This document shows positions 25,548 to 34,180 of a DNA stretch of 44,364 nucleotides, in pieces (the stretch's first letter is position 1; every line of letters starts with the position of its first letter). Both the position numbers and the translations under genes were made by a program. A model generated the notes under the pieces. The model made no database searches. It worked only from the letters and a program-made list of their open reading frames with translations, and was not told the origin of the DNA. The stretch lies in IMG/VR virus record IMGVR_UViG_3300042455_002512, positions 1 to 44,364 of that record; one strand, written 5' to 3'. The DNA comes from a virus.

Positions 25548-25620
25548 TTATTTACTAGTGATTTATAACTAGAAGTTATTTGAAAAAACCCAAAAGTAAA
25601 TAGAAAAAAATTATTATTAG

Positions 25621-25633
25621 ATATTTATAAATA
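25621..25633 (+). promoter_or_regulatory. T4-type late promoter for tail tube, exact core
   Basis: ATATTTATAAATA with the exact core TATAAATA at 25626-25633, preceded by AG as at 7993 and 41695. The tube ATG is at 25665, so the predicted leader is about 27 nt, almost entirely A and T. Confidence 0.75.
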
Positions 25634-25664
25634 AAAAGAATAAAAAATTTAAAACAAAAATACA

Positions 25665-26153
25665 ATGGCTGATTTATTAATGAAAATGCCCATACCTTAT
25701 GAACCCAAAAGGAATAACCGATTTATTTTACGTTTTCCTTCTACATTAGGTATAAACGAGTGGTTCGTTGAATCTGCCGCTCGACCACATATTACGATTG
25801 TTAGTACTGAGATTCCATTCTTAAATACCTCAACTTATGTTGCTGGTCGTTTTACATGGGGAGCTCTTAATGTAACTTTTAGAGACCCTATTGGTCCTTC
25901 CGCTTCACAAGCTCTAATGGAATGGGTTCGTTTATGTGCCGAATCAGTTACAGGTCGTATGGGTTATGCTGCAGGGTATAAAAAAAATGTTGACATTGAA
26001 ATGTTAGACCCAACAGGAGTCGTGGTTGAAAAATGGATATTGGAAGGAACTTGGATGATGGACGTAAACTTTAATGCATTGAGTTATTCTGACGATAAAG
26101 TTTCAACAATCACCGCTCAACTTAGAATGGACCGTTGTATCTTGGTTTATTAA
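25665..26153 (+). CDS. 19: Tail tube protein, gp19-like
   Basis: A 162-residue protein, the same size as T4 gp19 (163). It has the tube pattern: NNRFILRFPSTLGINEWFVESAARP at the N-terminus, a strand with GRFTWGALNVTFRDPIGPSA, and a C-terminal half with VDIEMLDPTGVVVEKW, an ILEGTWMMDVNF strand and a closing TITAQLRMDRC. It polymerises into the rigid inner tube through which DNA passes. It has its own strong late promoter and a terminator after it, which fits high expression. The sheath gene is 1 kb upstream, separated by the HAD-like gene. Confidence 0.92.
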   Translation: MADLLMKMPIPYEPKRNNRFILRFPSTLGINEWFVESAARPHITIVSTEIPFLNTSTYVAGRFTWGALNVTFRDPIGPSASQALMEWVRLCAESVTGRMGYAAGYKKNVDIEMLDPTGVVVEKWILEGTWMMDVNFNALSYSDDKVSTITAQLRMDRCILVY

Positions 26154-26173
26154 GATTATACTTTACAATATTA

Positions 26174-26181
26174 TATAAATC
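26174..26181 (+). promoter_or_regulatory. Late-like core nested in terminator arm
   Basis: TATAAATC, one base off the late core, overlaps the left arm of the terminator hairpin after the tube gene. It could feed the zinc-finger and gp26-like genes with transcripts starting inside the hairpin, which would then not fold as a full terminator. Tentative. Confidence 0.3.
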
Positions 26182-26207
26182 CCATATTATTAATATGGGA
26201 TTTTTTG
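26177..26207 (+). terminator. Rho-independent terminator after tail tube
   Basis: AAATCCCATATTA and TAATATGGGATTT form a perfect 13-bp stem around a single T, followed by TTTTGTTT. It starts 24 nt after the tube stop codon. Confidence 0.8.
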
Positions 26208-26213
26208 TTTATT

Positions 26214-26339
26214 ATGGAAAACAATACAGGATTTACATGTAATACTTGTGGTAAAGTTTTTGAAACTGAAGAAGAGTTTCTTAATCGACATAAAAAAAAT
26301 TCCGAAAATCAACCGAAAGATAATCTAAATAAGGAATAA
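26214..26339 (+). CDS. 41-aa protein with a Cys2His-type zinc-finger segment
   Basis: A very short gene directly before the gp26-like gene (its TAA ends one base before that ATG region, 26341). The product has FTCNTCGKVFETEEEFLNRH: two cysteines separated by two residues, the conserved Phe and Leu of a classic C2H2 finger, and a first His at the right place. The second zinc His expected three to five residues later is missing (KKNSEN follows), so it is an incomplete or C2H-type finger. The tail is acidic and Asn/Lys-rich. The close fit to its neighbour supports translation. The partner, DNA or protein, is unknown. Confidence 0.65.
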   Translation: MENNTGFTCNTCGKVFETEEEFLNRHKKNSENQPKDNLNKE

Positions 26340-26340
26340 A

Positions 26341-27096
26341 ATGGACCCAAGTCTTTTAAACGCCGCTACAGAAAATTTTAATCTACCTCATGACATGGTA
26401 GTACTTCCAACTGGAGGTATATTTTATAAATCTAAAAAAAAGTCTATCAAAGTTGGGTATCTAACCGCTAGTGATGAGAATTATTTAATGTCAGGACTTG
26501 GTAATAGAGAAAATATAATTATGACTCTATTACGAAATAAAATTTACGAACATGATTTAAGACCTGACGAGTTATTAGAAGAAGACATTCAGGCAATTCT
26601 TTTATTTTTAAGGAATACATCTTTTGGTTCCGAATATATAGTAAACTTAGACGACCCCAGAACTGGAAAACAATTCGAAGAATCTATCATACTTGACGAA
26701 ATTAGTATAAAAAAAGGATTGGTACAACCAAATGAGGATGGAACTTTTACTACTAAATTACCTGTGTCAGGTGCAAATGTAAAAATAAGACCATTAGCTT
26801 TTGGTGAACTATTTGATATAGACAAAATTGTTGAGAATTATCCTAAAGGTAGAGTCGCTCCAAAAGTAACTTTGAAATTACAAAAACAAATCGTGGAATT
26901 GGAAGGACAAAATGATTTAGGTAAAATTAGTTTGTTTGTAGACCAATTACCTATCGGTGATTCGAAATATATTAGAAAGTTTTTAAAGGACAACGTGCCA
27001 TCATTAGATTTAAACAAGAAAGTAACTACCCCATCAGGAGAAAAGATAGATGTTGACATCGTCTTTGGGGTCGAATTTTTTCGCCCTTTCTTCTAA
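26341..27096 (+). CDS. Baseplate/tail assembly protein, T4 gp26-type
   Basis: A 251-residue protein with the pattern of the T4 baseplate family that includes gp26: LPTGGIFYKSKKKSIKVGYLTASDENYLMS, then a helical part in which residues are lost to LL (DELLEEDIQAILLFLRNTSFGSEY). In T4 it belongs to the baseplate hub pathway. The usual Cys-pair zinc site in the middle of this family is absent here (no Cys), while a stand-alone zinc-finger gene precedes it. A 62-codon ORF in the +1 frame overlaps its 3' end and the tape measure follows, the classic arrangement of tail assembly chaperones. The family call is moderately sure. Confidence 0.65.
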   Translation: MDPSLLNAATENFNLPHDMVVLPTGGIFYKSKKKSIKVGYLTASDENYLMSGLGNRENIIMTLLRNKIYEHDLRPDELLEEDIQAILLFLRNTSFGSEYIVNLDDPRTGKQFEESIILDEISIKKGLVQPNEDGTFTTKLPVSGANVKIRPLAFGELFDIDKIVENYPKGRVAPKVTLKLQKQIVELEGQNDLGKISLFVDQLPIGDSKYIRKFLKDNVPSLDLNKKVTTPSGEKIDVDIVFGVEFFRPFF

Positions 27097-27238
27097 CTAT
27101 AGAATTTCTTTAGCGAACGAGTATATAATTCTATCAAAAAATCTACATACGTCATATTCAGATTTTTTGATTATGCCAACTTATTTTAGAAAATATTTGA
27201 TTGATAAGGTTATCGAGATTAACACACCTAAAACCTAA
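27050..27238 (+). CDS. Short +1-frame ORF overlapping the gp26-like 3' end (possible frameshift extension)
   Basis: The ORF begins at ATG 27050, inside the last 47 bases of the gp26-like gene, and ends 30 nt before the tape measure. Beyond the overlap it encodes about 51 residues ending in SDFLIMPTYFRKYLIDKVIE, a helical, amphipathic segment like the short extensions made by frameshifting in other tail chaperones. It could be translated alone or as a fusion of about 298 residues by a +1 shift near 27079-27082. Such a small conserved-looking tail between chaperone and tape measure is expected by analogy with lambda G/GT; T4 gp51, next to gp26 in T4, may be the counterpart. I infer this from arrangement. 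Confidence 0.6.
   Translation: MLTSSLGSNFFALSSNYRISLANEYIILSKNLHTSYSDFLIMPTYFRKYLIDKVIEINTPKT
27076..27084 (+). other. Candidate +1 programmed frameshift site (TTT TTT C GC)
   Basis: In the gp26-like frame the codons read TTT TTT CGC. If Phe-tRNA in the P site slips from TTT to TTC, the next codon becomes GCC in the +1 frame and translation continues into the 27050-27238 ORF. CGC is a rarely used arginine codon in this A+T-rich sequence, which could favour a pause. The site is 13 nt before the gp26-like stop. Confidence 0.45.
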
Positions 27239-27244
27239 TTCAAA

Positions 27245-27257
27245 ATATTTATAAAAT
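27245..27257 (+). promoter_or_regulatory. Late-type promoter for tape measure
   Basis: ATATTTATAAAAT, core TATAAAAT (27250-27257), 11 nt before the ATG at 27269. The extension is exact and the core differs from TATAAATA at two positions. Confidence 0.5.
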
Positions 27258-27268
27258 AAATTTAGATT

Positions 27269-29080
27269 ATGATGATGGCAACTACTGCAGAAACCGTACA
27301 AGATTTTTATGATTTTATATCAACTTTAGGAAAAAAAAGTGTTGAAACTTTTACAGAGAGTTTTGTACCCGGACTAAAATCAATTTTAAATACTGTACAA
27401 GAAGTTGATGCTCAGGCGGTTGCAGTTGCAAAATCATTTGGACAAGGAAGAGAGAATATTTTGTCAATCAAAACATCTTTGGTTGATGCAGCTTCTTCCG
27501 TTGAAGCTTTGGGTGGTAAATTTTCTGATGTCGCGGATATTCAAACCAGTCTAGTTAAAAGTTTAAATAGAGCGGTTTTGTTAAGTTCCGATTCATACGA
27601 AAGTATTTTTGCAACTATAAAAGTAACTGGCCAAGAAGCGGGTACTTTATTTACTCAGTTCAAAAATATAGGAGTATCGGCATATGGTGTTGCTGATGGG
27701 ATGCAAAAAATTGTTGATACCGCAAGACAACAGGGATTAAGTGTGGAGGCGGTGAGTAAACAAGCCGTTGATAACATGGAATCTATGAATAAGTATAACT
27801 TTCAAGGAGGTGTTGACGGATTGGCTAAAATGGCGGCCCAAGCAACTAGTTTAAGAATTGATATGGCAACTACTCTTAATTTTTCAAATGATTTATATAA
27901 GCCCGAAAAGGCGATTGAAATGTCAGCAGCACTCCAAAGACTTGGGGTTACTCAGTCTGAATTATTGGACCCATTAAGATTAATGGATTTATCTATTAAT
28001 GACCCAACAGAACTTCAAAATCAATTAGTACAAATGACTCAACAATTTGTAACTATGAATGAGGCCGGACAATTTGAGATTGCGCCTGAGGGAAAACTTA
28101 GAATGAGAGAATTACAAGAAGCCACTGGAATTGCGTATGGAGAGTTAACAAAAATGGCTTTAGGTGGTGCCGAATTAGAAAATAAGTTATCTAAGATAAG
28201 ATTTCCTGAGTTTATGACTGATGACCAGCAAAAAATGATTGCAAACCTTGCTGAAATGAAGGATGGTGAATATGTTGTAACAATTGATGGTAAAGCAGAA
28301 AGTTTAGAAGATTTATTATCTAGAACTGATAGTACTGCAGAACTTGAAAAAATTCTTGATGCCGCCAAACCTAAAACTATGGAAGATTTGGCATCCGAAC
28401 AATTGGATATGCAAAAAAGTATGGAAGCTAGTATGGCGAAAATCGCTAATAGAACATCAAGAGCACTGGCAACATCAAATATCATTGAAGAATTAGGAAA
28501 TGCGACTAGAGAAGGATACAAGGGATTGACAGATATTATAACTGAAAGGGATGTTATGTCGGCAAAAAGTATTAGAGAATTAATAAATGTTAATGGGGAG
28601 GTTATTGGAGATGTTGCTGAAAAAATGTTTAAGGGAGAAGATGTTGATTTGGGAGGTGTTGTTGCTGAAATGGGTGAAAAATCTGGTGGCATTTTTGCAG
28701 AACAACTTGAAGGTTTGGGGATTAATTTTGCAGAACAAATTAAGGGGTTACAAGAATCTGATAATCGCGTTGCGGAAGTAATGTCATCACTTTATGAAAA
28801 TTTAGCAGATGTTATTAAAGAAAAAACTGGATATGATATAAGGCCGGCCGATACCATGAACAGAAATAGAACTGATACCACAACAAATCAACAAGATAGA
28901 ACGCAAACACAAAATATAAATTCTACATCAACTGTCGATGTTACTATAAAATTAGATGTTCCGGCAGGTATGTCAGAAAGTGAAGTCATAAACGCATTAA
29001 GAACTGAACAAATCAAACAAGAAATAGTAAAAATTGTTGAGGAGAAACATCCTGACCTCAAGTTAAAACCAGCGCAGTAA
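27269..29080 (+). CDS. Tape measure protein
   Basis: A 603-residue, mostly alpha-helical, Ala/Glu/Lys-rich protein with no Cys. Long heptad-like stretches such as VQEVDAQAVAVAKSFG and DIQTSLVKSLNRAVLL are typical of tape measures, which set tail length and are released from the tail before DNA passage. The length is close to T4 gp29 (590 residues), so a tail of T4-like length is expected. The C-terminal 100 residues are Thr/Asn/Gln-rich (residues 530-555), then a short conserved-looking helix. It starts with three consecutive ATG codons (MMM), so the exact start is ambiguous by two residues. It follows the gp26-like/frameshift pair, as tape measures usually do. Confidence 0.8.
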   Translation: MMMATTAETVQDFYDFISTLGKKSVETFTESFVPGLKSILNTVQEVDAQAVAVAKSFGQGRENILSIKTSLVDAASSVEALGGKFSDVADIQTSLVKSLNRAVLLSSDSYESIFATIKVTGQEAGTLFTQFKNIGVSAYGVADGMQKIVDTARQQGLSVEAVSKQAVDNMESMNKYNFQGGVDGLAKMAAQATSLRIDMATTLNFSNDLYKPEKAIEMSAALQRLGVTQSELLDPLRLMDLSINDPTELQNQLVQMTQQFVTMNEAGQFEIAPEGKLRMRELQEATGIAYGELTKMALGGAELENKLSKIRFPEFMTDDQQKMIANLAEMKDGEYVVTIDGKAESLEDLLSRTDSTAELEKILDAAKPKTMEDLASEQLDMQKSMEASMAKIANRTSRALATSNIIEELGNATREGYKGLTDIITERDVMSAKSIRELINVNGEVIGDVAEKMFKGEDVDLGGVVAEMGEKSGGIFAEQLEGLGINFAEQIKGLQESDNRVAEVMSSLYENLADVIKEKTGYDIRPADTMNRNRTDTTTNQQDRTQTQNINSTSTVDVTIKLDVPAGMSESEVINALRTEQIKQEIVKIVEEKHPDLKLKPAQ

Positions 29081-29096
29081 AAAAAAACCTTTTATT

Positions 29097-29109
29097 GTAT
29101 TTATATATA
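29097..29109 (+). promoter_or_regulatory. Late-type promoter for the 1685-aa baseplate protein
   Basis: GTATTTATATATA, core TATATATA (29102-29109), 10 nt before the ATG at 29120. An earlier ATG at 29112 gives only a two-codon ORF. The extension has one mismatch. Confidence 0.45.
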
Positions 29110-29119
29110 AAATGTTATA

Positions 29120-32100
29120 ATGTCAGAGAGCACTTTATCATTTGCATCTAGTGAATCTTTTCGTAAATCACTTATTGTAAGAAATTTACAACCGTATTCG
29201 GTTACGGGTGTTTATACTCCACCGGCTGGCGACATAACTTATGAGTATAATCAATCTGATTTTTCGGTTATTGATTCACCCGACAAATTGATTGCAAAAA
29301 ATCCGTTTGTTAACAAACTATATCCTCTTAATGAATTTGGACCATCGGGTGGATTTGATTTTAATATTAATTATAACGGGTCATTAGTACCTGTAAAACC
29401 TTCAGGAGAACCTTATTATCCATTAATTAATAGTCCCTTAATCGGGTTGAGTAATTATTGGTTAAATGAATTAGTTACGGGGCCTGCAAATCAGAACAGC
29501 TTCATACCCGACGGAGGATTTAAATTTTTATACGAGGTTGACGACTTACCTAATTTAAACAAATATTTTTCACCTTATTGGGACCCACCAACGTTTGTTC
29601 CGTCATTTTATAGTCCATATGAGATATTAAGTTCATCTAACCCAGTTGGTTCTGACGGACCATTGTCACAAGATTCTTTTATTGCTCGTTTGGGAGCTCA
29701 AACATTAAGGGAACTTTTTGTTGAGAGAATTAATCTTGAAATTTATCAAAATACTGTAGGTGCGGTAAACTTGGCGAGTCTTCAGGACCCATTTGAAGCT
29801 AGTTTGTTAATAACAGGACAACAACCTTTAGTTTATAGAAATTGGAGAATCACTGTACCTGAAAATCCAATATTAGCGGTAGTTGATTTTGCAACAAGAT
29901 TGGCTGGAGCTTATTGGCCCGTATCACCGATACCTGGTGATTATTTTGATGAAAATACTAATGGTAATTTACAGACTAGTCAAACATCAACAGCGCTAAA
30001 CGTAGTTAATAATTTAACGGGTGGGTTTTTAGGACCGATTTTAAATATAACTAGAAATCCATCTCAGATATTTTTAGCAAATACAGGAAACGGACAAAGG
30101 TCTGCATTATTCAATAATATAGATTATAATAGATATAGACCGGCTTATGACAGAGGATTATTAGGTACCTTGGCTCAAGGATTAACAAATCTTTTAGCCT
30201 CGGCAATTAATCCGAATAATGGAACTTTGATAGGTGGTTATTATGTTGGAAGTAATACTTCAGAACCTTCACAAATAAACTCACCACCGAATCAGTTACC
30301 TATAAATCCTTACGGACAACAAGTTCAAACACCTGTTTATGGTCCATCTGAATTGGCAATTTTATATGAAGGAAACCAAGAAGTTCTTAATTTTGGATTA
30401 GCCGGCAAATCTTTATCCGATGGAGGAGGAATTGACGGTCAATTTGTTTGGACATCACCAAAATATAAAGGAAATGCGGGTTATAAACCTACACCAGGAG
30501 GAGGCACGGGAAGTTTAGATGAACAGTTCAATTTAGTTAGTGGTAATTACACTCGAGGTTCATCAACAAATGTTGATTTTAAGGATAATTCAATATTAGA
30601 CCAAACTCAAAGGTTAATTGAATCTGCCGACTTAGTTGAAGGGATTGCCCGATTAAAACACGTAGGTAACGCAATCAATCAAGTTTCTAAAGTATTCAAT
30701 GATGGATATAAAGAAATGACTAAAGGGTCTAAAGTTTTATCTTATGTTGATAATACAACTGGAACTCAAGCTGGTGTTGAGTATTGTAGAGTTTTTGCAA
30801 AAGATACACCATATTATACCTACTCTGATTTACAAAAGACTGACGGAATTACTAATTCAGGGAGAAGGTTTTCATATTCCGTGTTAGATAACACCTTCAA
30901 TTTGAATATTTCTCCAACCAAAAATCCTGGGTCAACAAATATTATTGCGGATGGAAATAACGGAACAGGTGGTTATGCTAAAAAATACATGTTCTCTATT
31001 GAAAATTTAGCTTGGAGAACATCCAGTAGACCTGGTTATACTTATGATGAACTTCCAACATGCGAGAAGGGACCAAACGGAGGTAGAGTTATGTGGTTTC
31101 CTCCATATGATTTAAAATTTAACGATACAAGTAAACCAAGTTTTTCACCTACTTCATTTTTAGGTCGACCCGAACCAATTTATACATATAAAGATACTAG
31201 TCGTACTGGAAGTTTAAATTGGACTATTATAGTTGACAGTCCTTCAATTATGAATTTAATTATTGAAAAACAATTGAAAGGTGCCGCCAAGGAAAGAGTT
31301 GATTCAATAATAGATTCCTTTTTTGCGGGGTGTGTGAAGTACGATATATATGAGTTAGCCCAAAAATTTAATACAATACCTGCCAAGGATTTATATACCT
31401 ACCAAGAAATTTTGAATAATCCACAATTAACCGAAGAAGAGGTTAATTTCGTGGTTGAATCAATACCTAAAGACCCTGAAGTTTGTACATCTGACGTTTG
31501 GGGTGACGTTCCTGAAACTAAAAAAGTGTCTAATGAGCCTGAATTAGAAGCATTTGCTGATACTTATACTAATTTGTCATTTTATTTTGATAATAATGTA
31601 CCTGGACCTAATAATGGTACAACGTCAAATGAGGATTATTTGAGTGCTTACAACTCATATGTTAGTAATAAACAAGTTTACGGAGCTCAGGCTAATAATT
31701 TATTCAATACTGATGATTTTAATGGTAATGTTCTTGATTTCTTTGATAATGTTATAACAAATAATTTTGAAAAAATTAATAGTGGTTCATCTTGTATGGT
31801 ACAAGATTTATATAAGATATTATCAGAACAAAAGGGAACTATTGTTATAACTTTAGAAGGAGCGGCGTCGGCTAAGGCAACGCCTGAATATAATCAAAAA
31901 TTATCCGAAAGAAGAATTGATTCTGTAATAAAATACTTACAAAACTATTCTGAAGGTGATGTTTCGTTTAAAAAATATTTAGAAGACGGTTCTTTAAAAA
32001 TAAATTCGGCGGGAGGGTCTGGCGAAAATACAACAATTCCAGTTGGGGAGGGAAACATATCCCAAGACCCTATTAATTGTACTGAAGAGACTAAAGATAA

Positions 32101-34177
32101 GAATGGTAAAACTAATCAAGGTTCGTTAATTTATTCTGTCAGTGCTATGGCATGTAGAAGAGTTAGGGTTACTAGTATTTCTTATACCGATATACCTAAA
32201 GAAGAAACAATTATGGTTAATAAAGTAATTGGACAAACAACTGAAATAGAAAATCCCCCATCTGATAAAACATCAGGACAAGGTATTACCCCTCAGTTTC
32301 CAAAACCACAACCAACCGTAACAATTGAAAAGAAGTTAAAAGAAGGTATTAGTAAAAAAATATTAAGAAATTTATTGAGTGAGTGTGATTATTTTGAGGT
32401 GCTAAAACAAGATGTACCAATGGTATATGATTCAATCAAAGAAAAAATTAGATACTTCAATCCAGCCTTTCACTCTATGACACCTGAGGGTTTAAATGCT
32501 AGATTAACTTTCCTTAATCAGTGTACAAGACCTGGAGAAACAGTTCCAACTATAGGTGCCGATGGTAAACCAAAGACAAATGATGCTATCAATACTTCTT
32601 TCGGAGCTCCTCCTATTCTAGTATTAAGAATCGGTGATTTCTATAACTGCAAAATAGTACCTGATAATGTTGCATTTACATATGAACCATTAATTTATGA
32701 CATGAATCCTGAGGGGATTGGTTTACAACCTATGATTGTAAAAGTTAATATGAGTTTTTCTATGATTGGAGGTCACGGACTTAAAGAACCGGTTGACCAA
32801 TTACAAAATGCATTGTCGTTTAATTATTATGCTAATACTGAAATTTATGATGAAAGGTCAACATGGACTGACGATTCGTGGAAAGTGATTGATAAGAAAT
32901 TAATAGACTCAATCGAACAATCAGAACAACCGGCAACAGTGGCTAATGTGGAAAGTCAAAGAACTAATGACGGGGGAACAACAATTGGTGAAATTATAAC
33001 TAATATACCTGTTGAAAGTGGTCAAACTGGTGAAATTGCATATCAAAAAATAATGGATACCCTGTTTGACCAAACAAAACAATATATTGATGCGGTTCCT
33101 AATCTTTTAGAAAAAATAATGTTAAATACAAACCAAGGTATTGTTCAGATTATAAGTAATGATAGATTATATAGTGAAGGGTTACTTAATGTTGATTTAG
33201 ATGAAGTTGGTTCGGCCCCAATTTACGGAGCGCCAAATAAAATGGATGCGAAAATAAAAGAAATTTTTGATAAAGTAATATTAGAAATTCAGGACCAAAC
33301 TAACCCAATTATTAGTCAATTAAATACTATTGAATGGCAACCAAAGGATTTATCGGCGGTCATAACCAATATGGTTGATTATATTAATTCTCTTTCTTCC
33401 GAATTCTCAAATGGAATATTCACCACCATACAGGAATTAGTTTTGTTGGAACAAGATTATGTTCAAAATTTAAGAAAAATAAATTTGGTTTCCGACTTAA
33501 CTGACGGTAAAATTATTGATAAGGGAGTTCCAAGACCTTATACTCTTTCGGGAACTGATAAGGTTAGTGAATCAACAACCATTGATGATGATACTATAAC
33601 AACAACAGATGACGAATTATGGAATGACATTGCGAGATTACAATTAACTTTAGAGGAATATTATGAGTTTTTACAAAAAAAGAAGATATTTGAACCTATT
33701 GGTGATGTTGTGGTAAACTTTAAACCAATATATCCTTATTTTATTAACTCAGGTGAAAGCCCAACACCTGAAAAAACATTCTTTTTAGTTATAGGTAGAA
33801 TTTTTTACAATAGAACAAAACGACAAGAGTTTGTTGATGCAATTATTAAAGGAGATTTGGTTAACGTAAAAGACCCACAAAAATTAAAAAAGAAATTTGA
33901 GGATATTGTTGACGAGTTGTCCAAAGAGTATAGTAAAGAAATTGATGATGAAGAAAAATTATATAAAGACTTTAAAAAAAGTACTGAGTTTAAAGATTTT
34001 TCTGAAGGATTGGACGAAAAACTATACCCTAAAGGAAAAACTCGTAAATTTACTTATACCACGGTGCCTGGAACTGATGAGGGAAATCAAAAAACCGCAA
34101 TCACTAATTTATACAGCACAATAAATGTTGATGAGGATACAAAAACTTATATCGGTAAAGTTAAATTCAATTCATAA
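29120..34177 (+). CDS. Giant baseplate protein with inserted OmpA-like domain
   Basis: A 1685-residue structural protein. Residues about 620-760 contain a region with YMFSIENLAW, GPNGGRVMWFPPYDL and GRPEPIYTYKDTSRTGSL that recurs in baseplate proteins of Bacteroidetes T4-like phages. Residues about 885-1012 are an OmpA-like peptidoglycan-binding domain: TLEGAASAKATPEYN, then QKLSERRIDSVIKYL and a closing RRVRVTSISY. Residues about 1150-1250 (LRIGDFYNCKIVP, DMNPEGIGLQPM, IGGHGLKEPVDQL, QNALSFNYYAN) form a conserved baseplate-tube module. The C-terminal 300 residues are Asp/Lys-rich and helical. It is followed by the gp53-like and hub genes. A baseplate position is well supported; the cell-wall contact role comes from the OmpA fold. 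Confidence 0.75.
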   Translation: MSESTLSFASSESFRKSLIVRNLQPYSVTGVYTPPAGDITYEYNQSDFSVIDSPDKLIAKNPFVNKLYPLNEFGPSGGFDFNINYNGSLVPVKPSGEPYYPLINSPLIGLSNYWLNELVTGPANQNSFIPDGGFKFLYEVDDLPNLNKYFSPYWDPPTFVPSFYSPYEILSSSNPVGSDGPLSQDSFIARLGAQTLRELFVERINLEIYQNTVGAVNLASLQDPFEASLLITGQQPLVYRNWRITVPENPILAVVDFATRLAGAYWPVSPIPGDYFDENTNGNLQTSQTSTALNVVNNLTGGFLGPILNITRNPSQIFLANTGNGQRSALFNNIDYNRYRPAYDRGLLGTLAQGLTNLLASAINPNNGTLIGGYYVGSNTSEPSQINSPPNQLPINPYGQQVQTPVYGPSELAILYEGNQEVLNFGLAGKSLSDGGGIDGQFVWTSPKYKGNAGYKPTPGGGTGSLDEQFNLVSGNYTRGSSTNVDFKDNSILDQTQRLIESADLVEGIARLKHVGNAINQVSKVFNDGYKEMTKGSKVLSYVDNTTGTQAGVEYCRVFAKDTPYYTYSDLQKTDGITNSGRRFSYSVLDNTFNLNISPTKNPGSTNIIADGNNGTGGYAKKYMFSIENLAWRTSSRPGYTYDELPTCEKGPNGGRVMWFPPYDLKFNDTSKPSFSPTSFLGRPEPIYTYKDTSRTGSLNWTIIVDSPSIMNLIIEKQLKGAAKERVDSIIDSFFAGCVKYDIYELAQKFNTIPAKDLYTYQEILNNPQLTEEEVNFVVESIPKDPEVCTSDVWGDVPETKKVSNEPELEAFADTYTNLSFYFDNNVPGPNNGTTSNEDYLSAYNSYVSNKQVYGAQANNLFNTDDFNGNVLDFFDNVITNNFEKINSGSSCMVQDLYKILSEQKGTIVITLEGAASAKATPEYNQKLSERRIDSVIKYLQNYSEGDVSFKKYLEDGSLKINSAGGSGENTTIPVGEGNISQDPINCTEETKDKNGKTNQGSLIYSVSAMACRRVRVTSISYTDIPKEETIMVNKVIGQTTEIENPPSDKTSGQGITPQFPKPQPTVTIEKKLKEGISKKILRNLLSECDYFEVLKQDVPMVYDSIKEKIRYFNPAFHSMTPEGLNARLTFLNQCTRPGETVPTIGADGKPKTNDAINTSFGAPPILVLRIGDFYNCKIVPDNVAFTYEPLIYDMNPEGIGLQPMIVKVNMSFSMIGGHGLKEPVDQLQNALSFNYYANTEIYDERSTWTDDSWKVIDKKLIDSIEQSEQPATVANVESQRTNDGGTTIGEIITNIPVESGQTGEIAYQKIMDTLFDQTKQYIDAVPNLLEKIMLNTNQGIVQIISNDRLYSEGLLNVDLDEVGSAPIYGAPNKMDAKIKEIFDKVILEIQDQTNPIISQLNTIEWQPKDLSAVITNMVDYINSLSSEFSNGIFTTIQELVLLEQDYVQNLRKINLVSDLTDGKIIDKGVPRPYTLSGTDKVSESTTIDDDTITTTDDELWNDIARLQLTLEEYYEFLQKKKIFEPIGDVVVNFKPIYPYFINSGESPTPEKTFFLVIGRIFYNRTKRQEFVDAIIKGDLVNVKDPQKLKKKFEDIVDELSKEYSKEIDDEEKLYKDFKKSTEFKDFSEGLDEKLYPKGKTRKFTYTTVPGTDEGNQKTAITNLYSTINVDEDTKTYIGKVKFNS

Positions 34178-34180
34178 GTT

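Noticed and set aside
28039-28692. Minus-strand ORF of 217 codons opposite the tape measure gene
   Set aside because: It is Ser/Ile-rich with low complexity, a typical antisense shadow of helical, Ala/Glu-rich coding sequence; no promoter or start context and no recognisable domain.
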